Part shown: positions 1 through 9,576 of the stretch, in pieces
Layout: every line of letters begins with the position of its first letter
How positions within the stretch are numbered: the stretch's first letter is position 1
Source: Pseudisothecium myosuroides
Lineage: Eukaryota > Streptophyta > Bryopsida > Hypnales > Lembophyllaceae
Length of the DNA: 64,000 nucleotides
Reading direction: 5' to 3'
NCBI GenBank assembly: GCA_951799445.1
Contig: OX637291.1
Coordinates: 12,278,501-12,342,500, forward strand
The notes under the pieces: model-generated
Databases searched by the model: none
What the model was told of the DNA's origin: nothing
The model's input: the letters and a program-made list of their open reading frames with translations, nothing else
Made by a program: the position numbers and the translations under genes

Positions 1-363
1 TTAATTATTTTGAATATAATATTGAATTTTTTAAAGTTTAATTTTAAATTTAAGAATTTAATTTGGAAACTTTAATTAATTATTTAATATCAATTTGTTG
101 ATTGCTGACGTGGCAATTTAATCCGTTTGGCCGTTCTAATGACGTGGCAGTCTTGCCTGCGTGGCAAGTTCAACCTATGTGGCAGCTTACGTGGCAAATT
201 ATTCAATAATAATAATAATTTTTTCACTATGACCGAATCAAGATATAAAATCAACATAGAAGTGTTGATTTTTGTCCGAATCAAAATGTCCTAATCCATT
301 GTCCAAAATAACATATATTTTTTGATTTTCTTGTTGAATCGGACAATAAATTTTCTAGTAGTG
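1..363 (-). mobile_element. Right end of a CACTA-type DNA transposon, truncated by the window start
   Basis: The last bases, up to 363, read TTTTCTAGTAGTG, the reverse complement of a CACTA-type terminus (CACTACTAGAAAA). Read inward on the minus strand, the sequence resembles the left end of the 28-kb element at 1292: both contain GATTCGGACAAAAATCAACA, then a TGTTGATTTTATATCTTGATT stretch, then a cluster of TGCCACRT-type repeats. The two elements are therefore related. The element sits in the 5' leader or LTR-proximal part of the Ty3 retrotransposon whose gag begins near 454, which would explain why no 5' LTR is seen. The other end and the target duplication are outside the window. Confidence 0.75.
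108..200. repeat. Subterminal repeat cluster (GACGTGGCA-type, 5 copies) of the left CACTA element
   Basis: Five short repeats of the form (A/T/G)(C/T)GTGGCA occur in about 90 bp: TGACGTGGCA twice, TGCGTGGCA, TATGTGGCA and TACGTGGCA. The same motif in the other orientation (TGCCACATCAG and similar) is clustered next to the left end of the large CACTA element. In plant CACTA elements such subterminal motifs are binding sites for the TnpA-type accessory protein; that role here is inferred from position. Confidence 0.5.
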
Positions 364-453
364 AACACAAAAAGCATTGCAAAAGACTAACGCGACTACA
401 TAAGAAAATACTATCAAAGATAAACTAAAGATTGAACGGGATGTATTCGAACA

Positions 454-1291
454 ATGAGCGAAGAATCAAATTCCCCAAATACTAAAAGAGAAAAAGAAGC
501 GGAAAGGGAACACATTTTTTGACTTCAAAAAGTTAAGGAAGATCAAGAATTGGAAAATAAATAAAGAAAACGGAAAGAAGAAAGAAAACAAGGAAAAACA
601 AGAACTGATAAATGGAAGAGATTTTTTGCAGCCTATAGAGGAAATGACTACGAGGAGTCAGAAGATGAAAGTGACACCGATACAAACCTAAAAACCAAAC
701 AAGGAATAGAAGTTACACACCAGAGGACTCGGAAACCTCGACAAGTAACACAAATTTTTTGAACAATTCAACACTTATAACACAAGAATACAAACTTTCG
801 GATCAATTATCAAGACCACTTACACCCATACGCATAAAGACGTTAGAAGAACCAGTACAATCAATACAAACCCCAATCACACAAGAAATCAACGTTCAAC
901 CCAGAAGATTACTACAAATAGCAATGGAGAGAAGGATCAAGATACAGTTACCCAAATTCAAGGGTAAGGGGGACCCAGACATCTTTATCAAGGAATTCAC
1001 TCATATTTGTTCTGCAAACCAAGATGAGAATGGACGATTAGATCTTTTTCCGGTATGTTTGAAGAAAAAGGCCCTGGAATGGTATGCCCAGTTTCCAGTA
1101 GGTCACTTCGAGACATGGGAGGAATTAAAGACCGCTTTCATTCACCGATTCCGTGAGAAGAAAACGGACGGGGAAGTGATTGATAGTTTATCACATCTCA
1201 AGCAGGAAAAGTATGAAGATGTAGAAGAATTCTTTGAAAGAATGGTGTTGTCCTCAAGTAAGCTCAACCAGTCTCCACTTGACCAATTTAA
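454..1291 (+). pseudogene. gag: Ty3 gag, 5' part (interrupted)
   Basis: Capsid-type gag of a Ty3 retrotransposon, which assembles the cytoplasmic particle around the RNA. The probable start is the ATG at 454. A TGA at about 520 and other stops break the N-terminal part, and a frameshift in a T-run near 752-758 moves the reading frame, after which it stays open to 1291. The segment from 949 to 1270 contains the conserved retrotransposon gag core, with a KFKGKGDPDIF start, an LKKKALEWY helix and a WEELKTAFIHRF motif. The frame is cut at 1291 by the CACTA element and resumes at 29491. N-terminal residues are charged and low in complexity. Confidence 0.85.
1289..1291. repeat. 3-bp target-site duplication (TAA), left copy
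   Basis: TAA directly precedes the CACTACAAG terminus at 1292, and the same TAA directly follows the other terminus at 29488-29490. CACTA-superfamily transposases make 3-bp duplications, so this pair fixes the element borders. Confidence 0.9.
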
Positions 1292-1455
1292 CACTACAAG
1301 AAAAAACAGTGTCCGATCCAACATCATAATCAACTTATATATGTTAGTTAGGACAGTTGGTTTAGCCATCTTGATTCGGACAAAAATCAACAGATATATG
1401 TTGATTTTATATCTTGATTTTGGCAAATTTTAAAAAATATTATTATTTGATAATT

Positions 1456-1520
1456 TGCCACATAAGCTGCCACATCAGCAAATCGTGCCACTTAGGCAGG
1501 ACTGCCACATCAGCAACTAG
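1456..1520. repeat. Subterminal repeats of the large CACTA element (TGCCACATCAG type, 4 copies)
   Basis: Four copies of a TGCCAC-based motif (TGCCACATAAG, TGCCACATCAG, TGCCACTTAGG, TGCCACATCAG) lie within about 65 bp, 165 bp inside the left terminus. They match in inverted orientation the cluster at 108-200 of the related element. I see no equivalent cluster near the right terminus, where ATCAAC/GTTGAT motifs dominate instead. Confidence 0.5.
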
Positions 1521-1671
1521 CAAATTGGTACCAAATATACAATTAAAGTCTTCAAAATGATTTCTGCACTTTAAAATTAACTTTAAAAAACTCAAAACTA
1601 CATTCAAAGTACTTTCATACATATAGCAATTCAACTTTGAATGCCAAAATTCACCACTAAATTTCAATTAG

Positions 1672-2017
1672 TTCAATGCATGTAGCAATTATACTTTGAA
1701 TGGGGCTTACCTTGATAGTAGAAGGATGAGAAGACAAGGTCTTTATACAAGTGGAGTGGTAGGAGGTAGGACAACCCATATGGGATATGCCGTAAAGTGA
1801 GGATTAGTAGTTTAGTCAAGTCAAAAGTTGAAGTGTGGTTAAAAAGCAGAATTTCAGCCCTCATTTATGCAGCATAGAATAACTTTTTTCAAAAATATTT
1901 GGACTAAGTTAATGTGTAAAATCAAACTAACTTGCATCTCCAAAAATCCGTTTGAGATTTTGATCTTCCAATCAAAAGTTATGGTCAAATTTTAGAGAGG
2001 GGTTGGAAGGGACTCAT
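1672..2017. repeat. Left arm of a 346-bp long inverted repeat
   Basis: This stretch, from GTTCAATGCATGTAGC to the GGTTGGAAGGGA near 2012, is repeated in reverse complement at 28886-29229 with only scattered differences. Both copies sit a few hundred bases inside the CACTA termini, so the element has near-terminal long inverted repeats in addition to its short CACTA termini. Confidence 0.85.
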
Positions 2018-2019
2018 AG

Positions 2020-2310
2020 TTAAAACATCATATTCATTAAAATGGGAGTTTTCCAGGGAAATGGGAGTTATTTCAATCACTACAACTCATAAATTGAAGA
2101 GAATTTGATCTCTATAGATACAAATTATGCAATGCAATGAGATAAGAAGACCGCATGTAGAAGGGAAATTCCTAAATACCATGTAGTATTTATAAATTAC
2201 ACTGCAATTTATTGAAAGTAATGTTTGAATGTATCTATACATAATGGGTCAATGTACAATCACTATGAAATGTGATTTTGTATAGACCTTTGAAGAAAGT
2301 GACATGCTAT
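2020..2310. other. Noncoding AT-rich stretch
   Basis: No credible ORF, RNA gene or repeat border is visible between the left long-inverted-repeat arm and the fold-back element at 2316. Confidence 0.4.
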
Positions 2311-2315
2311 TGTAA

Positions 2316-2614
2316 ATAAAGAATTTCTGAAAAGGGTACCTCAGTATTCGAAGGATGAAATTTAGGTGCAAACTATAGGTACCAAACAATTCCACAGCGG
2401 ATATGAATTCAAGATCAGAACTTAGACAACTATAGAAACAAGTTATGTCATGCTCCTTGGCAAGTACTCTTACACACTACAGTGTGTAAACTGCAGTCTA
2501 TAAGAGTATTTGCGAAGGATCTTGAATTCATATCCGATGTGGAATTGTTTGGTACCTACACTTTTCAATTTATTTTATCCTTTGAACACTGAGGTAGTCT
2601 TTTCAGAAATTGTC
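2316..2614. mobile_element. Fold-back (MITE-like) element of about 300 bp
   Basis: The outer ends AATTTCTGAAAAG (left) and CTTTTCAGAAATT (right) are inverted. Further in, GGTACCAAACAATTCCACA pairs with TGTGGAATTGTTTGGTACC, and GGATATGAATTCAAGATC pairs with GATCTTGAATTCATATCC. The arms are about 100 bp with a centre around CACTACAGTGTG, so the single strand can fold almost completely. There is no coding capacity. It lies downstream of the FCP1-like gene's last exon. Confidence 0.7.
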
Positions 2615-2817
2615 AGCTACAACAGTGTGGCACCTTCTTTCATAGTCTGCAACAATTCATGATTCCTAGCACCGAATTTCAGGTATTTTCTACAAAATGG
2701 CACAACGATCAAAACCCAAAATTGTAAACCACTCAATAACAATTAAGTGATACACCAAAATTCTACATTATTGTACTAGAGACAGTAAGATGTCCTCCAT
2801 GGTCTTTTATCTACATA

Positions 2818-3180
2818 CTACAATTGCGATGTACTCTTAAACTTCTCCATGGCGGCAATGATCTCTGGCCCTCGACTGTACCCATTTTTTTTCTGCGAGG
2901 ATGTTGTTCTCGCAATCTCCCGCCTTTGCACCCGCAAGGACCTCTCTTCCCAAGCGTCCCATGGTTTGGGATCAAGAAAACTCGGTTTAATAACAATATT
3001 ATGTGACTTGGATTGTCATGTCGCAACTCCCAACGAATTGCATCGACGCAAACGAGCTTTGGAAACTCTTGCTGTTGTAGGCAACTCTCTTGAATTGGAA
3101 ATTGGAAGTGCCAAACCATGCACACCATTGCCGGCGTTGGCAACAGACTTAGTCACGATGTCACCACCCTGCCAAGCCAA
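2818..3180 (-). pseudogene. Candidate last exon after the FCP1-like gene
   Basis: On the minus strand an open frame starts after a canonical acceptor (TGATTTCAG) and reads in phase from the upstream exon, whose end is CTCGAG followed by a GTAAAA donor at 3261. The joined frame is a basic, Arg/Lys-rich tail ending with TAG at 2818. One in-frame TGA near 3006 interrupts it. No domain is recognised. It could be the 3' part of the FCP1-like gene or of a separate small gene. Confidence 0.4.
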
Positions 3181-3261
3181 CTGAAATCAGAAATTTGCAA
3201 TCCCATGGACTTGACAAATACAAGTTCAAAAGCTAAATCACAAAATGAAGAGCTTTTTTAC

Positions 3262-3609
3262 CTCGAGGGTGGAGAGCACACCTATTTGTTCACCGTACAG
3301 CTTTCTCTGCGTCTCGGGATTCAACCCAAAGCCATCTTGGGGTGAGGTTGACCTTCGACAGGATTTCAACGGAGAAGGAGAGTTGACAGTGTTGGTGCGC
3401 TTCTTTGTGTTTGGTCGACTATCCACTACCCCATCATCGACAGGCATCGCAGAGAAGTCCATTGTGGATTGTGCTGTTTTAGCAGAAAACATTATGTGCC
3501 CCACAACACTCTCTGATATTGCAAACTGACCATAGTCTGAAAACGAATCATGAGAGGCGGTAGACTTGCCGCCACACTCAACATTTGAGAACGAATTATG
3601 AGGCAAAGC
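3262..3609 (-). CDS. Candidate internal exon downstream of the FCP1-like exon
   Basis: The frame is open on the minus strand from an acceptor (TTTGCCACAG) at 3610 to a donor (GAG|GTAAAAAA) at 3261. The sequence is Ser/Thr/Asp-rich with a short basic patch (RPNTKKRTN). No domain is recognised. The junction to the FCP1-like exon is unclear, because that exon has its own stop at 3777. I rate it a probable exon by its clean splice sites and codon-like composition. Confidence 0.4.
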
Positions 3610-3776
3610 CTGTGGCAAACATAGGAAGGAAATTCAGGTACGTATGCAATACAATGTGTTGTGCAATTGCTAACTTCTTCAATATCCACAACAAATAAAT
3701 ACATATTTATAAAGGGCAGCGGTTTGACAAGCACATGTTGTAGCACACATGAAGAGAAGGCCACGTCCTACAGCAC

Positions 3777-4767
3777 CTAAAAATCCCCATCTATATCAGG
3801 TCGCGGACAATTAACGAACATCACGTCCTCTACATCAAGCTCCTTGCGCTTCGATCTGCCTGGCCATTTAGGAGACACGTAAGGCCTACCACTCTTCTCT
3901 CTAAACTCGTCAATGATAAAATTGGAGACCTCCAGTGCCCTCGCCAACTCGTTGTACTTGCTTTGGTCGGGCTGCAGGGCAAGGTGGAGGCCCCCCATAT
4001 TATCGTCTCTTCGAAAGGGATACAGTTCCCAAGGCCTCTCCGTGTGCAATCTTCGAATCCAAGGGAGAAGATGATCTTTGAGGATCGAATCTCTCGCTCC
4101 ATACCCCTTACGCGACCACGTGTCGAAGAGCACCACATTCACGGGGTCGTTCATGAAGTGCTTCTCCGGTTTGTTGTCTACAATAATTGTATTGTGTTTA
4201 GAGAAGCAAGAACCGCTCAAATTGAACAACTTCTCCAACGGTTTGAAGAAAAGGTCCTTCTCTGTCCCCCTCAATCTGAAGTTAACTAGACTTTTTCCAT
4301 CTCTCAATTTGCACTTCAGAACGTTGCATTGTTCTTGTCCGAGTATATAAATTGGTGGATCTAATTTATAGAACAGGTTCACGCAAACCAATTCGGCATA
4401 CGACCTGTTCATGGAGCTCCAAACCAACACATTGGCTATGGAGTTTAACTCCTGCAGGAACTTCCTCAAGTGTGGTCGACGTGTGACCCTGTTGATCTCC
4501 GCTGTCAGGTGCCCTAGCTTAGGATCTACCTCACAGGGAGAGCAAATTCTCTTTTCATCTAAGTCATAAATCAGATCCTCGCACACGCAAAGTAAGCCAT
4601 TCAGATCCAGGACGACATTGAGCCATTTCTTCTCTGTCACCCTGGACGAGAATGGAAGAAGAACTTGCACGTCCTCCTCACCTACAGGTATCCTTCTCTC
4701 ACTTCTAACCTGTTCAGAATGAACAACGACAATTTTCAACTCGTCAAACTCATGCGCACCGTGCTAC
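3777..4767 (-). CDS. FCP1/NLI-interacting-factor-like HAD phosphatase domain protein (main exon)
   Basis: The roughly 320-residue open frame is an FCP1 homology domain. Motif I reads VVLDLNGLLCVCEDL, motif II VWSSMNRSYAELV, and the C-terminal part has HNTIIVDNKPEKHF with a following NVVLF, as in SCP/FCP phosphatases that dephosphorylate Ser/Thr, classically of the RNA polymerase II C-terminal domain. The second aspartate of the DxDx(T/V) catalytic motif is Asn here, so activity is doubtful; I recall the same change in plant relatives but could not check it. Upstream is a GT-AG-like intron and an Asp/Pro/Ser-rich exon. The frame extends upstream of the first ATG-like codon to about 4767, so this is an internal exon. 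It is an accessory gene of the CACTA element rather than a host gene in place. Confidence 0.75.
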
Positions 4768-4836
4768 TGCAAATCCACATAAGCACATAACGACGAGGGT
4801 GAAATAACAACCACCAAGAAGAACACTAGAAATTAC

Positions 4837-5149
4837 GTGTGAGGCAGAGCACTCACTGGATCCGCATCCTTACGGACTAGTGAAGGAATGACTGCATCCG
4901 CCAAGGTTGCCGACGGAGGAATTTCAAGCTGCAAAATCGCGTCGTCCGGACTGCAGACTCTGGCCACCTCCTCAGCTAAAGACGGAACATCGTCGGGAAT
5001 TCCTGGCGAATCAGGCCGTGTGGGATGTGCAACACCTAAGTCTACCACTGATTCCTCATTCGCGGACAACGACAGAGTGCACACATTCCGGGGACTAGAT
5101 GGACGAGCACAACCAACAGCCAGATATTTGGAAGGAAGAGTGTCTGCGG
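4837..5149 (-). CDS. Candidate 5' exon of the FCP1-like gene
   Basis: An open minus-strand frame of about 100 codons begins after a good acceptor (GATTTTTACAG) and runs to a GTAATT donor at 4836. It is rich in Ser, Pro, Asp and Ala and has no recognised domain, like the disordered linkers next to many FCP1-like domains. The phase at the junction with the 4767 exon does not resolve cleanly with the first available acceptor (an in-frame TAG follows it), so either the second CAGTAG acceptor is used or the gene is damaged. Confidence 0.4.
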
Positions 5150-5193
5150 CTGTAAAAATCGTACACAAAAAGAGCTTTGTGAGAAAAAATATA

Positions 5194-5199
5194 TTTATT
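5194..5199 (-). promoter_or_regulatory. Possible AATAAA polyadenylation signal of the methylase-like gene
   Basis: AATAAA on the minus strand lies about 150 bases after the TGA at 5348 that ends the last exon of the ParB/methylase-like gene, and just before the FCP1-like candidate exon. Distance and orientation fit; the sequence is short and could be chance. Confidence 0.35.
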
Positions 5200-5347
5200 A
5201 CACAGTCTTGGAACGAGAAATAAATTTACAATATATACAACTTCAAAGTCTTCGCCCACCTATCTACCTGTAACTACGTAGTGCATCTTCAAGGAAATGA
5301 CGATAGACGATTCAGAAGGTTCAACTCGGGTCGAGTTGAATGAGAGG

Positions 5348-6283
5348 TCAGGGAAGGTCCTGGGAACCACCTGATTGGGTGTCTGTGAATGGATCCGAGG
5401 TCTGCTCAGGCAGAACCTCATCCAACTCGTGGACCTCCTCAGACACCTGATCCTCAAACACCTCGGCCTGGTCATCGTCTCGCTCATCCCCGCCCACATC
5501 TTGAAACTCCTCAGCCTGGTGAGCAACCTCAGGAATACCCTCCCCAGCATTGTCATCCGTCGATACTGGAGCAGGTGGTGCCGCCGGAGAACTCGAGACG
5601 TCTTGGATCATGGGGGCCGGTCTCAAGGTCCCTGCCTTCTGAGCCTTGATCTGAAGTACAGGAGACGGTGGAGCCTTCTGATGTGGCTGCTCCGCGTACT
5701 CAAAAATGACGCTCCTTACCAGGCTCTTCATGTAGGACATCATCTCCGCCTTGTCAGACTGTCGAGTTTGGTCCATCATAGCCTGCCACTTCATGAAATC
5801 CGACCCGCTGAACTCCACCGTCGCGTCCTCTCTCCTCCTCTTCGCCGGAACGCTTCGATTGGAAGTTGGAGTCACATTCACGTGATCCCCGGCAGATGCT
5901 AAGGACCCCCACATGAGGCTCGACTCCTGTCGGTTATCCAAATCCGGGAAAGCGGTCGGATGAGCAGCAATGACGGCATCCATTGGGTCAACCCATCCTT
6001 CCTCCTCCCCATCGCCTCCTTCCAAGTTGACCACCGTGTCCAGCAATACCATCTCTTGTGTTGCCTCATGTACTGGTGATGTCGCCCTCTCCTTTCCCTT
6101 TCTCGAGCGTGTTCCCTTCTTGCCGGGTGTCAACGGCGCCTTCTCAGGGTGGGCATGCTCGTCCACAAAATAGCTGGACTGAAGGAAGTCATCCTTGTCT
6201 AGATTTTCCGACTTGACAGCCATGTCCTGAAATTTTTCATGGAAGTCCGCGTCATCGATGGAGAAGTGATCCATGCCAGACAT
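5348..6283 (-). CDS. ParB/DNA-methylase-like gene, exon 3 (acidic C-terminal tail)
   Basis: The exon follows a clean acceptor (TTGTTTGGCAG) at 6284 in phase 0 and ends with TGA at 5348, giving 311 residues. It starts with MSGMDHFSIDD and contains a basic nuclear-localisation-like patch (KKGTRSRKGKERA, then AKRRRED), a short hydrophobic/charged helix (SDFMKWQAMMDQ) and an Asp/Glu-rich C-terminal third. No enzyme domain is recognised. Acidic tails of this kind are common in chromatin-associated proteins. A copy of the 21-bp palindrome begins 7 bases after the stop. Confidence 0.65.
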   Translation of the reverse strand: MSGMDHFSIDDADFHEKFQDMAVKSENLDKDDFLQSSYFVDEHAHPEKAPLTPGKKGTRSRKGKERATSPVHEATQEMVLLDTVVNLEGGDGEEEGWVDPMDAVIAAHPTAFPDLDNRQESSLMWGSLASAGDHVNVTPTSNRSVPAKRRREDATVEFSGSDFMKWQAMMDQTRQSDKAEMMSYMKSLVRSVIFEYAEQPHQKAPPSPVLQIKAQKAGTLRPAPMIQDVSSSPAAPPAPVSTDDNAGEGIPEVAHQAEEFQDVGGDERDDDQAEVFEDQVSEEVHELDEVLPEQTSDPFTDTQSGGSQDLP

Positions 6284-6635
6284 CTGCCAAACAATATATA
6301 ATTTAGTACTACAAATTTGAAGTTCAAGTCGGATCGACTTGACTGACCCAACATGAGAAATCCGGTACATTAAATAAGGTTTCAACTCGGACCGACTTGA
6401 ACATGGGAAATGGACAGAGCATACGAAGTTTAACTCGAACCGACTTGAATTTAAAAAGTAGACACTGTAATGGAATTTTAACTCGGATCGACTTGAAACA
6501 ACTATGCAATAAGTAAACTAACAAAGACAACGAACCAGCACATAACAAATGAGTCACACTCTGGTATCGCATGGACACTCGCAGTTTTCAACTTGACTCG
6601 ACTTGAAAGCAACCGATACAAGACAAAGAACCTAC
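6284..6635 (-). other. Intron 2 of the methylase-like gene, packed with five 21-bp palindromes
   Basis: The donor GTAGGT lies at 6635 directly after the TGG codon that ends exon 2, and the acceptor TTTGGCAG ends at 6284; both exons join in phase 0. In 352 bases there are five palindromes (6587, 6477, 6429, 6381, 6323), three of them exactly 48 bases apart, so dyads make up about 30 percent of the intron. Confidence 0.75.
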
Positions 6636-7991
6636 CCAGGCAGCATACACGAATTTGCCTCCGGCGAAAACGGAGAGGACATCGTTTCGGGAGTTGCAGA
6701 AGAGGTCAAGCACTCTGAGGTAGAACTCCATTCGGAGTTCCGTGTCATAGATCCGATACTCCAGCTCGTTGTACGACCCTGCCTTCGACCACTTGCCGTC
6801 CATCGGCACCTCAAATCTTCGCGGTATTGACCTGGGCTTAATCTGAGCACCTCTCTTAATAAGGAAGATGAGGTGCACGGGAGCCTTGGCAGCAGAAGAA
6901 TTCGGATTGAGGTCCATGAGGCGCTCTGTAGGCACGGCCGGGATGTACATTGCGTAGTGCGAGGTGTAGACGCCCGCCATCTTCCCCGTCTTGATGAATC
7001 CCCGCACCTAGTCATCCACCTCCTCGTCCCCGGTAATCCACAGCCAGACCTGCGGATCAGTGATGCATGGGTCGGTCAGCTGCAACGCCCTATCCATGAA
7101 TTCTTTGTAATACGGAGATTCCTTTGGGGCCGTGCTCTTGTACTTCACTCCCGGGATGTTGCGGAAGTCCAGCAGCGCAAGCTTGATAGAGCTCTTCATT
7201 GAGTCATCCCATGCCTCGGTGGCCCAAGACCCCATGACGTCTTCCTCGGAGTCATATGATCTCAAGTAAGCTCGAGCCTCGGGCTTCTTATACTTCCCTT
7301 TGCTCCTGAGGAATACCTTGAAGAATTCCGCAGCATAAGGCGACAACTCCTCGCACTTCTTATTCTTTGTGGATGGTCTCTTCACCTGGGAAAAAAACTC
7401 TTCCTTGGGACCCGTCAAGAGCAGTTGCTTCGTGGCCTGCGTGATGTCATACTTCCTCTTGAAAGCCTTCCAAGCATCTCGACGGTACGATCCTTTCGGT
7501 CCAAAGATTCCCAGGCTGCGCTTCTCAAGCCAGAGAAACTTCTTCACAGACCATTTCCTCTTGACTCTCTCCAGCCACTGACCCGAGTTGTAGCAATCGG
7601 GAATGACTCCCAGGACCTTCTTGATTGTCACCTTCGGATACGGAAGGGTTCTGTTGGGCGTCCTGTTGAAGAGGTGCAGAGCAAGTCTCTTTAGATCATT
7701 CTTAGTGGTGTTTCCCATCCACTTAAAGAACTCGCGGGAGAATGCACCGTCCTTCTCTTGGTCCCAGACCTTTGTATCCTTCATCGGCTTCAATGTTTCT
7801 GGATCGATGAGAAGCCCCTCTGTGTGCTTCGAAATAACCTCCTTCCACAAGTTGTGAACCTCATCGGTTGCAGTGATCAGCTTGATCTCGTTGTGGATGT
7901 CGAGTTTTTCAAGCTGCGCTCTATTGGCGGCGTCTTGGTTCTTCTTGACGTCGATCATGGCGAAGCGAAGCTTCATGGCGTCTTGAAATTC
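6636..7991 (-). pseudogene. ParB/DNA-methylase-like gene, exon 2 (methylase-like domain)
   Basis: The exon is flanked by clean splice sites (acceptor TTCGTGCAG, donor GTAGGT), phase 0 on both sides, about 450 codons, with one TAG at 7008 where TGG would read naturally. The second half resembles bacterial-type N4/N6 DNA methylases: a DPQVW segment in the place of the catalytic (D/N/S)PP(Y/W) motif, then a beta-strand/helix region, and at the end VLSVFAGGKFVYAAW, which matches the FxGxG AdoMet-binding motif preceded by the usual amphipathic helix (RMEFYLRVLDLF). The order catalytic motif then AdoMet motif is that of the beta class. The first half (Lys/Trp-rich) is not recognised. Known family: DNA methylases; substrate and activity are unknown, and the catalytic motif deviates. 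Confidence 0.6.
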
Positions 7992-8135
7992 CTGCACGAA
8001 ACTCGACAACGTCAAAAATCAGTCTTGCGGACGATTCAACTCGCATCGACTTGAACCAGAAAAAAGAGAAATTATGTGGAAGCAATGGCATAGACAAATG
8101 ATTCAAGTTGAATCGAGTAGAATGAAGTTACGTAC
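7992..8135 (-). other. Intron 1 of the methylase-like gene, with two 21-bp palindromes
   Basis: The donor GTACGT at 8135 and the acceptor TTTCGTGCAG join exon 1 to exon 2 in phase 0. The 144-base intron holds palindromes at 8102-8122 and 8035-8055. Confidence 0.7.
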
Positions 8136-9576
8136 ATTCCATTTCAGGGTCGTCGCTACATCAGTTGTGGTCTTCGGGTCCTTTCTCACAGTCGACCCCA
8201 CCTCTGTCGGCTCCTTTGGCGGAGGTGGACTGCCGAGGCTAATCCAGACATTTCTGGCACTGAGGATGTTGCTGGCCCAGGTCGGTTGGTAGTTCTAGAA
8301 GTGGTTGACTCGGTTGTACCATGCCGATATTTTCCGAATAATCCTGGCGTCCTTGTTCCAGACAACGTAGCACTCCCAAGTCTTGAATTTCTCGAACTTA
8401 GCCTCGTACCCGGGGAGGTTTTTCATCCTCTTGGCAGCCTCCACGCTGTGCTGCCCGTTGATCATCCAAAATTTTCCCGAGGCGACATCTATGAAGTCCC
8501 AGGCCGTTGAGTCAGTCCCTGAGGCATTGCACAAAGCGTCATCTTCTTCCTTGGGTCGGGCATCTCCAGGTAAAATTGGAGAGCCGACTTAATGCCCTTC
8601 TCTTCGAGGCAGCGGATGTTCAGTTCCGCTGGTGGGCTCTCGAGTTGGTCGATCGAGATCTCTTGGGACACTTCGACCCCGTCAATGTAGGAATCCGTGC
8701 ATTGTGACCAGTAGTCCTCGTAAATTTTCCTCAACTCCTCGTAGTTGACCTCCACCCGACTGTTCTATGCGTCTTTGGGAATTTCAGTGAGCGCGGAGAT
8801 CATGCTCTCTTCCTCCAGTTCCTTTGCTCTTTCCTCGGCATCAGCCTTGGCCTAAAGCTTCTTCCCCTTTGTTGGAGTTTTGTCCCGTGCCCCTCTTGCA
8901 TCGACGGCAATGGACTTACGCTTCGTCCGGCTCTTCTGCGTCTCTGCCGTGTTAACGACAAGAGACCCGTGACTAGCCCCTCCTGGTGTGTACTCCCTCG
9001 ATATCGCCATCGGTGCTAATTTAGCCTTGTTCTCCTTGAGCTTGTCTCGCTCATTCTCGAACCCCTTTAGAAGGTAGTTAAGCCGAGACAGGAGGACCTT
9101 GTGGGATAGTGGTCCTCCGTCCTTGCTGACCCACCTCTTGTTGTCGATGGCATTAATCAGGTTTGAGTGAACCCCCTTGTATGCTGAGTTTTCAAGGCTC
9201 CGGACTGTCATTGAGACTGAGTAAATAATATCCTTGGCGGGGATGAGGTAGGAGAACGCGTACTCCTTCACCTTGTCTGGGTCAACCGTCTTGCACGAAA
9301 CAATGAACATGTTGTCTGGACTAGTCTTGAACTCTGTCATAGACTTGGTCAGGGACACCGGCAGCGTTTCTTGGCAGTTTTTATACTTCGTCTTGAAGCT
9401 CAGGTGTCCTGTACACGGTGTGAGACAGATGCTCCAGCACTCTACACTCTCTGGCTCTTTCCAGGTCCAGCACTCTCCGAGGATGAGGTCATCGCCGAAG
9501 TCCTCCGGGTCTTCGTCCCCTTTGATGAGGAAACGCTTGAAGTTGACGTGGAGTTTAATCCTTTGCTCCTCCATAT
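8136..9576 (-). pseudogene. ParB/DNA-methylase-like gene, exon 1 (ParB-like N-terminal region)
   Basis: The start is the ATG at 9574, two bases after a canonical acceptor (TATATGCAG). The frame reads to 8136 with stops at 8852, about 8764 and 8295 and one single-base frameshift near 8537. Two segments look like the two halves of a ParB/sulfiredoxin-type fold: SYLIPAKDIIYSVSMTVRSL followed by a helix, near residues 105-125, and GKFWMINGQHSVEAAKRM, about 240 residues further on, followed by ECYVVWNKD and an IRKISAWYN helix. GQHxxEAA corresponds to the nucleotide-binding GERR/DGQHR box of ParB-like proteins. Between them is a Lys-rich charged insert. ParB proteins bind palindromic sites; here the helix-turn-helix part is not evident. 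Fusion of ParB-like and methylase domains is known in bacteria and phages. Confidence 0.55.

Noticed and set aside
2849..3529. Plus-strand ORFs of about 95-111 codons opposite the FCP1-like 3' exons
   Set aside because: They are antisense shadows; the minus strand has matching splice sites and consistent phase.
5375..8054. Plus-strand ORFs across the methylase-like gene
   Set aside because: They are antisense to exons with clean GT-AG borders and recognisable motifs on the minus strand.
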